In this document: positions 55,712 to 64,000 of the stretch, one piece after another
Layout of the letters: every line of letters begins with the position of its first letter
Position numbering within the stretch: position 1 is the first letter of the stretch
DNA from: Gigantopelta aegis
Lineage: Eukaryota > Mollusca > Gastropoda > Neomphalida > Peltospiridae
NCBI RefSeq assembly: GCF_016097555.1
Contig: NC_054706.1
Coordinates: 26,384,513-26,448,512 of the forward strand
Direction of reading: 5' to 3'
DNA length: 64,000 bases
Position numbers and translations under genes: made by a program
Notes under the pieces: generated by a model
Told to the model about the DNA's origin: nothing
What the model saw: the letters and a program-made list of their open reading frames with translations, nothing else
Database searches by the model: none

Positions 55712-57586
55712 ATACCCTCCTCTAAACAGTAGCCTAAACCCATGTGCCAAATTGGGTCAAAGTAAGTTCGATGGGTATCCAGTTTACAGGGGGATTGACA
55801 TAAAATCATTGTATTCTGTTCACTATTAAATATGGAAAAAGTAATAAACATGTTAAATAAAAATTACAATCAAATGTGGATAAAATTATGCAATTTTTAA
55901 GCACTTAACTGGGGAGGTGGGGGTGCGTTTTCATCATTAAACAAGTTGAAAATGAAATACAGTCGACATCTTTCCACGAATCCAAGCCAAAGAATTTACT
56001 TTGTTAAAGACAAGTTAAAAACTTAACAACTAAAACATAAAATTCATGATTGTCTGGTCACTGCGGAAAGACCTACGAGATGTAAATGAATTTCAATCAT
56101 GTTCGCAACTCAAATAATTTTATAATAACAGAGCTAGTGATAAATATAATGAATACGGTGTACTTTACTTACTTTAAAATAAAAGTTTCCATTTAACTTT
56201 GGTTGTTTCACAAGCTGAAGTGAAGGTACCTTGGTGACAACTATTGAACTAACCCGGAGACTCATCCAAGGTAATATTCTGCCATAAACGAGGCCTGCTA
56301 CCTGCGGAACATGTGGTTTCAGACGTACAATTTACATTAAATAAACACAGTAGAACTAGATAATTCGTCTACTGTTCAGTACTGTTTAGAACGATGGACC
56401 AAATCATTCATTTAAAGGATGTGTTGGTCTTGAACCATTCACAACGCATAGGGCTTCCTTGGATCTATTAATAGACAGAAAACTTTTCTAGGGAAAACGA
56501 GAAGGCGTTCTTTAGTAACAGTTCAAATATAAACATGTGCATGATATGATAAAAACCAAAACCACAAAAAACCCTTTAAATATGCATTTTAAAACGTACT
56601 ACATTGCACTGCTTCAACACAGAAATATTTATTCTTAATATTAATTAAGTTTTTGTTTATCAAAGCTTGGTATATGACACATTTTTTACCGGGCAACATC
56701 CATGACTAGACGCTTATTTAGGCTCTTAGAAACGATATCTGGAGTGGAAGATGCTAACAACTTCTATGGTGGGGAGACAGTTAAGCCATATATTTTAATA
56801 GAAAGGGCCTGTTATTTTCAGACTTGTTCTGATAACAAATCAACAAGAAACCACGTGATTGAGCTTATCCTGCCTTTTCACAGGTTTGTTGATCGATCGT
56901 AATTTTGTTTTGTCATACACAATTATTTTTAAGTAACTTGTTTCATAAAATTCACTGCAGAGATGTATGTAAATATAACTTACACCTAAATAATAAAATA
57001 ATAAATGTTAACTAATATGTTTTTTTAATCGTAGATTAACCCGTCTAACAGGTTTTTGTTTTTATCACATTACCGATGATGTAATCAGTACTTTACATAA
57101 ATCAAAGGAAAAACTGACTTTTAAAAAGACAACTACTTCCTTTTTAAACTTAAACAACAAAATAATATTTAAAAAAATCTTTTTTAAATGTGAATGGTAT
57201 CTAATATAATTTGTTGATCAAATAAATGATTTATGTCAGCCAAGACGTTCCGAGTGGGGAATTCAGAACTCAGTCGCAACTCCAAGGTATTCTGAATATT
57301 CACGAGCTAAGACCATTACATTATCAAGACCATGTTTATCTAACTCTAAAACCACAATATTTGTATAACAGTTTGTGATCAGACACCGCTGATTTTTTGT
57401 AAAGTACAACCATTGCTAAAAAATATGATACTGTTTTAAAACAAATAATTTTTTTTTACTTGTCCACCGGATAACCACTAAGGTAAATTATGCTTGTCTG
57501 AGTAAATTTTCACTTGTCGTGGCATATGGACAAGTGCTTATTTCGAACGCTGGGGTTAGGGTTAGTCTTTGGGCCAAATTAGGGTT

Positions 57587-57678
57587 GGGCTTTCCTTTGG
57601 CACTGTTACATATAAAGAACATTATAAATACTTATCATAAATAGGATTAGGCTTAGTGACAGTGCCAAAGGAAAGTCC
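57587..57678. repeat. 20-bp inverted repeat (hairpin)
   Basis: GGGCTTTCCTTTGGCACTGT at 57587-57606 is inverted at 57659-57678 with one mismatch. A short GGGTTAGGGTTAG stretch lies just upstream at 57553. Confidence 0.8.
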
Positions 57679-57769
57679 TTCTGTCTTTAGAACCTTTGAT
57701 ATAGAGGGGTATAGGTAGAACTCTTTCTGGCACACATTGGACAGCATAATAAGAACATAATTTAAATGG

Positions 57770-58153
57770 TTAAAGGGACAGATCCTAGTTTTTAAACACT
57801 AAGGCATATTTTTCACTATTAGAACTGTTTATGATCACTGAAATCAAATATTACTTGTATTGTTTAAATTATCAATTTCCGTATAACCCTGGTGTTTCTA
57901 ATACCACAAAATACATTTTTCATATTTTTTTAAAAACGCATGTGCATCTGAGAAGTAATGATTATCGAGTCACATTTTAATCTATTTTTAAGGGTATTTC
58001 AATGTCACAGACTCTTGTTTCACTCTTCTGTATCCAAATTTGTTACAGGTTTGTAAATGAACCAAACTTAGTGTTAATTTTTACGGGTTGAAACTAGGGT
58101 ATAGGTGAAAAATATGCCTTATAGTGTTTAAAAACTAGGGTCTGTCCCTTTAA
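57770..58153. mobile_element. Intact TTAA-type MITE with ~46-bp inverted ends
   Basis: TTAAAGGGACAGATCCTAGT..TTTTAAACACTA at the left is inverted at the right with few changes. TTAA closes both ends. The interior is the reverse complement of the copies at 27045 and 8035/17748, so this is the reference copy of the family. The terminal TTAA fits a piggyBac-like mobilising enzyme (inference). Confidence 0.9.
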
Positions 58154-58611
58154 TTCTAATAAAAAAAAGAAGTTTTGTTTAATGACACCACTAGAGTGAA
58201 GGGCACAGTGGCAGTGCCACTGATGCCGTAAGATTTCCAGGGCATAACGGCAAATAAGGAGAAAAACTACAGCAATTGCTGTCAGTGTTGTGGTGAAATT
58301 CGAACCCTATATGGTTGTCATTTATAGTCTGTCCCATCATTCTATAATAATGTTTTTTGTAAATAATTATAAAAGTGTTTTCAAAATAACAAACAATTAC
58401 TATTTTTGCATGCAATTTACAAATCAATCGGCTCAGAAACAAATAATTTGTAGTAACTTTCATAGTATGAAAAAAAAGCGTTCCCTGTGGTACGGACTAT
58501 AGATCTAAATGTACGAACATTTTCACGTCCATGTAGTTCCACTATTCTACTTACAGATTGTTATTTACATTATTCTGTTATTTTAATATATTTTAGACAC
58601 CAAGAAGTAAA

Positions 58612-58965
58612 TGGAAGATGGAAAAATCAGTACCAATACCAAATGACAAAGGTACATGTGTATTCTAATCATTAAGTACCAAGGGACAAAGGTACATAAT
58701 GTGTATTCTAATCATTAAGTACCAAGTGACAAAGGTACATGTGTATTCTAATCATTGAGTACCAAGTGACAAAGGTACATGTGTATTCTAATCATTGAGT
58801 ACCAAGTGACAAAGGTACATGTGTATTCTAATCATTAAGTACCAAGTGACAAAGGTACATGTGTATTCTAATCATTGGTACCAAGTGACAAAGGTACATG
58901 TGTATTCTAATCATTAAGTACCAAGTGACAAAGGTACATAATGTGTATTCTAATCATTGATAAGT
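58612..58965. repeat. 40-bp tandem repeat, about 8 units
   Basis: AAGTACCAAGTGACAAAGGT followed by ACATGTGTATTCTAATCATT repeats with small indels (ACATAATGTG, ATTGGTACC). No coding role is seen. Confidence 0.93.
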
Positions 58966-59020
58966 ACTTGTAGTTAAATAACATACTTTATATATGTTTG
59001 TTAAAATCTAATCTACGGTA

Positions 59021-59132
59021 CAGGGCCAAATTCCACGAAGCGATCTTTGCCCTAAGATCACCATACGTGCACAGCTATCATATGCACTTACAGTGATTTT
59101 AGTACTAAGATCTCTTAGAGGAACAGGGCCTG
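59021..59132. mobile_element. Short imperfect MITE
   Basis: CAGGGCCAAATTCCACGAAG..CTAAGATCACC faces GATTTTAGTACTAAGATCTC..GAACAGGGCCTG. The ends are inverted but diverged. Confidence 0.55.
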
Positions 59133-59204
59133 TGAAAAGCAAAAACTGGTCCATTTTTTAGACCTCACAGGTGAAATAGAAATTCACATGCTACTCACCC
59201 CACC

Positions 59205-59308
59205 AAATCGAAGGAAATACAGATTTTGGAGGGGCGTATAATCCCATACATCTGTCAAAAAACGACGAAGGAAATATACATTTCTGAGGGGCGTACAATC
59301 CTGTATGC
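59205..59308. repeat. Two-copy ~59-bp direct repeat
   Basis: CGAAGGAAATACAGATTTTG..GAGGGGCGTATAATCC is followed by CGAAGGAAATATACATTTCT..GAGGGGCGTACAATCC, each ending in CTGTCAAAAAA. The minus strand is open across both with splice-like edges, but I do not recognise the peptide. Confidence 0.7.
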
Positions 59309-60283
59309 CTGTCAAAAAAAAACATGTAACAAATTTATTACCTTTTAAATCTTTGTTTTATAATTAAACTAAAATTACACTTACAGTCAAACTTTTAAAT
59401 AAAGTAAAACCACATTTTGAGTTTGAGTTTAATAATAACATAACAACATCAAATTCCTCAAAATATATTGTAGTTTTTTTGTAAACAAATAACTTAGTTA
59501 CTTTGCAAGGTATTTACAGCTTTTTTTGTTAGCTGTTTGGGAATTAAGAGTGTCAACAAGGATTCCGGGTGGTTTTACCCTGAAATGATTTCGAACCCTG
59601 TTTTTTGCAAAGGGAGATAACTCTTAGCACCTTATTATCTTGCATGTTTTAAACGTTTACAATTATGTTGTAATCGTATCGGGAAAAAAAAAATTGAACA
59701 CCCACAGCCGAACAAAACTATTTGTCATATTGTACTAACTTGTAGAACATGTTGAAAAGCATGTCAGGTTATTACTTAAAATATATTTAGCCCAAGTTCT
59801 AACACGGTAATTGATTACCCAATGCTATATTCTAGTATTAGATTTTAACACGCAAAAAATTACAATCTAGCACATTTTATCTAAAAGGTAATAAATATAG
59901 GTACATATATATGTATTGGGAATAAGCATTAATTAAAATGTGGTTGATTTTTATATTTATCTTTTTTCTTATTAGAATTTGAGTTACCAGTACTTGACAT
60001 TTGTTAGTGCATTCCAGGCCCACAGTGACAGTGTGAACACTTTTGATCATCCAAACCAGCTCAGAATGTTTTTTAGTTTTGAGACTGGGTACTAAATTAT
60101 GAAAAGTACATTCTTTAAAATCTCCATATAACTGCATGTGCCTTTCATTGAAATGGTTGGAAGTGCAATGTATACATTCAAATCATGAAATGTTAAGTCC
60201 CGATATTTTTGGTGTTGACTTGCATTGTGACTGAATAATGTGCATACTACTACTAATAATAGTACCTGTGGTCATGTTTTCAG

Positions 60284-60412
60284 ACTTGGTTGAGCTTGCT
60301 AACGGTCTTCTCCGACAGTTCCACGATGGAATCCGTCTTCAGTGTGTCGATGATATTAGTGCAGCTTTCTTCGTCATGGTGTTCGAAGGATTGTTCAGTG
60401 AACCATTGAAAA
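60284..60412 (+). CDS. CEP95: CEP95 (CCDC45)-like protein, early coding exon
   Basis: The acceptor is GTTTTCAG|ACTTGG and the donor is TTGAAAA|GTAGGT; 129 nt, phase 1 in and phase 1 out. It reads LVELANGLLRQFHDGIRLQC and then FVMVFEGLFSEPL. The pattern (x-LAN-x-LL..V-F-x-x-x-(F/Y)-E-x-x-(F/L)-x-E) resembles the N-terminal calponin-homology-like region of CEP95, a centrosome/spindle-pole protein. Identification is by recollection of the family and by the following exon. The start codon exon upstream was not found; it must supply one base to this exon's first codon. Confidence 0.75.
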
Positions 60413-60450
60413 GTAGGTGTTTAACGTAATGCCATTTTATTTTTGTTTAT

Positions 60451-60771
60451 GAGGGCGAGACATAGCCCAGTGGTAAAGCGCTCGCTTGATGTACGGTCGG
60501 TTTGGGATCGATCCCCATCAGTGGGCTGTTTCTCGCTCTAGCCAGTGCACCACGACTGGTACATCATAGGCTGTGGTATGTGCTATCCTGTCTATGGGAT
60601 GGTGCACATAAAAGATCCCTTGCTAGTTGCTACTAATCGAAAAGAGTAGCCCATGAAGTGACAACAGTGGGTTTCCTACCTCAATATCTGTGTGATCCGT
60701 AACCATATGTCTGACGCCATATAACCAAAAATAAAATGTGTTGAGTGTCGTTAAATAAACCATTTGCTTCT
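60451..60771 (+). mobile_element. Full-length SINE with exact 11-bp target duplication (CEP95-like intron)
   Basis: The head GAGGGCGAGACATAGCCCAG carries an A box, the B-box region is GGGATCGATCCCC, the body is CCAGTGCACCACGACTGGTA and the tail is GTTAAATAAACCATTTGC. TTTTTGTTTAT flanks it at 60440-60450 and 60772-60782. This is the best-preserved reference in the window for the head that formed the 63-bp satellite. Confidence 0.95.
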
Positions 60772-60800
60772 TTTTTGTTTATAGTGGGATGTCATTTTTT

Positions 60801-60876
60801 GTTCATTCATTCATTCATTCATTCATTCATTCATTCATTCATTCATTCATTCATTCATTCATTCATTCACTCATTC
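60801..60876. repeat. (ATTC)n microsatellite
   Basis: About 18 perfect ATTC units follow TTTTTTGTTC. Related TGAA runs occur near 45340-45420 and 50880-50938. Confidence 0.95.
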
Positions 60877-61118
60877 CATTATACAGGGAACATTAATTAT
60901 TGTGTTGCAATTCGTTACACAAGTTTCAGAGATTGTTACAGAATGTTAAAACATTAAATAGTAGTTGCTAATCAATTTTCAATTGACTAGGAATATCGCT
61001 AATCAACATTTGGAAAACAAAATGTTCCCTGTTCATTCAGTCAGTCAGTCTGTTAATTCATTTGTTGAACTGTATTAATTTATAATGAATGTTCATTATC
61101 TCTGAAAGGGGAAGACAT

Positions 61119-61410
61119 TTATTTTTGATTGATTGGTTTTGTCTTTAATTAAAAAAATTGTAAGTTCCCTGAAAATGGTAAAAATGCCCCAAAAGTGTTT
61201 ACCTTGCCTAATGTCTAGGGAAAACAAAATGTATTTATTAATTAATTAAATATGCCTGTTATATACTTGCCATTCATTTATTAAAGCAAGTACATTAATT
61301 ACATTTATTTTTGATTGATTGTTTTTGTCTTTAATTAAAAAAAATTGTAAGTTCCCTGAAAATGGTAAAAATGCCCCAAAAGTGTTTACCTTGCCTAATG
61401 TCTGGGGAAA
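61119..61410. repeat. Direct repeat of ~105 bp with 182-bp step (CEP95-like intron)
   Basis: TTATTTTTGATTGATTGGTT.. to AATGCCCCAAAAGTGTTTAC..CTAATGTCTAGGG at 61119-61220 recurs at 61301-61410 with very few changes. This indicates a recent local duplication. Confidence 0.9.
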
Positions 61411-62311
61411 ACACACTGTAATAACATATACATATACCTCGGATCCATATGACTCACCATTGAGTTTATTGTAGTTGAACCAATTATTCTTTAATTTGCA
61501 GTAATTTTAGTTTAAATGTCAAAATCAGATTAACTGAGTAAAATGTTTATTACTAAATAGGCATATATTAATGGATATGATTTATTTCCAACAAATTTTG
61601 TAAATTTTATTTTAGTTAAATAATATTAATAACTGGCTAATATAGGTGTAATGTTTTAATAAGTACAAAAATCGAGGTTATGCATCAATTGTTTTCACAG
61701 AACTGCAGAAAGTATTTTCCCGGTCGCCAAATGCGAGTAAAAATTCTGATGGACGAGTTAAAAAATACAACTACCAGTCTGACTGGTGATCTGCCTTTTT
61801 CTGACTGACTAATTTAATTTATTATTTACATATTTTGTTTTTGCATTGAATCCGCGGTGTGTTCTGATAAACACTTTCGGGATGTCACTTGAATTTTGTA
61901 AATCTATATAAAAGAAATGTGAAAAGCTTAGTATTTACCAGAGTATTTAAAATTTATTGCTTTGTCAGTCAAGGTTTGGTTCTTGGGTTTTTTGCTACAT
62001 GATGTTGATCACTTACCGAGCGTCCTTAATATTTTTGTCATTAAAAAAAAAGACAGTATATTATAATGTTAAACAATAATGTATTCTATAGGCTGATGGA
62101 CAATAGAAAGTCTGGCGGTCTAGTAAATGTTAGTTGGTTCTGGTCCGGCGGGCCAGTGAAATATTTTTAATTTTTACATCCCTGTTTTCAGATTGTTTAT
62201 TAACAGAATATTATTATAACAAAAGAAATGCGTAATAATTTGTATGTTCTACGATTAATTACAAGAAGATCAAATGACAAATATATGCTAAATATATTTT
62301 TGTATTTCTAG

Positions 62312-62536
62312 CCATCATACGGAAACCGATTACCAGAGAAGATGAAATCCACAATGCCCAGGTTGTGATTGACACACTGGCAACGGACGTAATCCACGAC
62401 CAGCTACCTCACATCCGAGGGCTCGACATTGTCAAGGGAAACAGAGTCACAATTTCAAACCTGCTGGAGATCTTTCAGGGTCTCTCGGAATACTTGCTGC
62501 AGGACATTGAGGTCGAACTTTCATCTGACAACAGAG
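62312..62536 (+). CDS. CEP95: CEP95 (CCDC45)-like protein, next coding exon
   Basis: The acceptor is TATTTCTAG|CCATCA and the donor is AACAGAG|GTATTA; 225 nt. It joins the 60284 exon in frame through ACC. It contains REDEIHNAQVVIDTLA, LPHIRGLDIVKGN and ISNLLEIFQGLSEYLL. The E-D-E-I-H-N-x-Q-x-V-I-D-x-L-A and NLLEIF-x-GL-x-EYL patterns are what I associate with CEP95. In the family a long coiled-coil region follows, which would lie beyond 64000. No further exon of it was recognised up to the window end. Confidence 0.8.
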
Positions 62537-62562
62537 GTATTAATGTTTGTTACAAGTTTGTT

Positions 62563-63885
62563 TGGTTTCATAACACCACTAGAGAACATTGATTTGTTAA
62601 TCAACGACTGTTGGATGTCAAACATGGTAATTTTCACATAATTATAGTCTTAGAAAAGAAACCTGCTAGAAATTTTCATTTGTCTTATTTGCACCATCCC
62701 ACAGACAGGATATCACCTACCATGGCCTTCGGTATACCAGTCCTGGTCAATGGCAGGAACCAGAAATAGTCGAAGGGCCCAGTGCAGGGGTGGGGAAAAA
62801 TATTTTTTTTTTTTTTTTTTTTTATCACATCAGTGAAAAAAAACCCACCCACAAATTGTCTATATTTTACATAATGGAATAAATAATATAAAAAAGGAAT
62901 AAAAGCTATGAATTTAAATCCCATATATGTATAAAAAGTACGAATATTCAGTACTGTGTCCTGAAAATTCATAAAAGATCGCACCGTTGAAGCGTTTGAC
63001 AACCTGAGCTAGCACATGTTTAGACAGAGATTAATAACTCATCACTGATTGGACGAAATTTGACCTCTACTGGCTCTTGAGATAACCAGTACATGTAGCT
63101 GTTCTGCTTACTCCCACTTGTTAACAAAAAAGTGGAAACCTTTTGTTAATTTTAAAATCCTTTATAATTATTGGATAGACTACATTGAACAGTCAACAAT
63201 AAATACATTTATAGATTATTTCAGTATATTTTATGCTATTTCAAGCAGTTTGTATTGCACAAAAGTCTCTTGCTTCGGACTGGGACACTCGACCCGACAA
63301 AGCTCCGTACATAGGTGTTGACAGGTGTTGATTGTAACCAGTTGCAAACTCTGGGTCCTTTGTTTTAATTGGAGTGTAATACCTTGATGGCTCTCTCACC
63401 AAGAATGGTGTTATTGTTAACATCTGTTTAAGCTCTTGATCGGCTCAGCAACTTTGACAAAATTAATGTCTAGCCCAGTGGTTGTGGATTGACACTACTG
63501 TAGGTCCGACTTCAGTGACTGACGATATATACTTAGGCAGACTTCAAAATCACAGACGTCTTGCCACTAGCCATATTGACCATTATTTATTTATTATTTT
63601 AAATCATGCATGAGATACCGATGTCTAGGCAGGCCTGTCCACTTGACGGATAAGAATTTGTTCCAATAATAGAAATGGACAGGTGCTTCGGACCGACAAG
63701 AATGACAAAAGTGGGACCGGCAAACACACATTTTTAAAAAAATAATTTCGGTCTTAGAGATCGAGAATCGGTCCCAGACCGGGAGAAAAGGGCTTTTCCC
63801 CACCCCTGGCCCAATGACTGGGGTCGATCCAAGACCAACCACGCATCAGGCAGGTGCTTTAACACCTGGCTATGTTCCGCACAAC
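62563..63885 (-). mobile_element. Reverse SINE split by a hAT element
   Basis: 62563-62784 holds the inverted SINE tail and body (AACACCACTAGAGAACATTG, CATCCCACAGACAGGATATC, TACCAGTCCTGGTCAATGGC). 63809-63885 resumes with the inverted head (CCCAATGACTGGGGTCGATC, GGCTATGTTCCGC). The element between them is described separately. Confidence 0.85.
62785..63808. mobile_element. Complete 1024-bp non-autonomous hAT element with 8-bp target duplication
   Basis: The ends CAGGGGTGGGGAAAA and TTTTCCCCACCCCTG are exactly inverted. GCCCAGTG (62777-62784) and GCCCAATG (63809-63816) are an 8-bp target duplication with one change. CAGGG ends plus an 8-bp duplication are the hAT signature. No transposase is encoded; the 67-codon ORF at 63118 is shared with the copy at 6522 through homology only. 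Confidence 0.92.
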
Positions 63886-64000
63886 AATATTACTAACAGT
63901 AGTTAGTAAAATGGTCATGTGCATTATGTTTATTTGAAAAAAGTACCTTTTGAGGCCTCGGGATTTCAAATTTTATAGAAAGCACCTTTTCTGTTCTGTG

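Larger units (their letters stand above)
54835..56700. promoter_or_regulatory. Presumed divergent promoter region of ASPSCR1 and the CEP95-like gene
   Basis: ASPSCR1 starts leftward at 54834 and the next recognised gene runs rightward. No TATA box or CpG-rich block stands out. The region contains the telomere-like hairpin at 55545-55711. The first exon of the rightward gene was not found, so the exact extent is unknown. Confidence 0.35.

Noticed and set aside
56702..56902. 66-codon plus-strand ORF as first exon of the CEP95-like gene
   Set aside because: The peptide does not resemble the family N-terminus and no donor in the required phase was found.
59205..59308. Minus-strand exon with duplicated peptide (YTPLQNLYFLRF)
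   Set aside because: It arises from a two-copy direct repeat in noncoding DNA. The peptide is not recognised and no adjoining exon was found.

Overview
This is animal nuclear DNA: AT-rich, intron-rich and crowded with repeats. The dominant repeats are tRNA-derived SINEs whose 3' ends carry a GTTAAATAAA-type motif and TTCC runs. Together with TTAGGG-type telomere-like repeats they suggest a mollusc, probably a gastropod; this is inference, because no species marker is present. No prokaryotic gene, operon or CRISPR array was found.

Two protein-coding genes can be supported. The first, on the minus strand (54834 down to 25621), is a complete 17-coding-exon orthologue of ASPSCR1/TUG, the UBX-domain tether protein that binds p97/VCP and, in mammals, retains GLUT4 vesicles. 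I rebuilt every exon from splice sites and phase. The exons sum to 1986 nt including the stop, giving 661 residues, with a 25-nt microexon and a 21-bp coding minisatellite. The second, on the plus strand from about 60284, shows two early exons of a CEP95 (CCDC45)-like centrosomal protein that continues past the window. The two genes are divergent. Between them lies an 18-bp inverted repeat enclosing an interstitial telomere-like tract.

Positions 1-25600 hold no recognisable host gene. They contain a 41-bp satellite (1-478), a duplicated segment, two arrays of a 63-bp satellite (2197-3482 and 9161-17659), SINEs, a hAT-type element with a 71-bp foldback inside it, several MITEs and a 1.1-kb retroposon-like repeat. 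The 63-bp monomer is an internally deleted SINE head. The large array is bracketed by SINE parts and by a 10-bp duplication of the interrupted host MITE, so about 9.6 kb sits inside one old MITE.

The ASPSCR1 introns (25751-54756) carry satellites of 73/116, 38, 117 and 89 bp, a decayed Tc1/mariner element, a TA-flanked element of about 960 bp, and a 2.4-kb DNA element with repeated TAACGTCAGTCAC motifs and a broken antisense gene. They also carry an intronic array built from copies of the 3' end of exon 3, each with a copy of its splice donor. Positions 55000-64000 hold the divergent promoter region, more MITEs, a 40-bp satellite, SINEs and a hAT element inserted in a SINE with a near-perfect 8-bp target duplication.

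The main theme is satellite birth from pre-existing units: a SINE head, the interior of a MITE and the end of an exon have each been tandemly amplified here.
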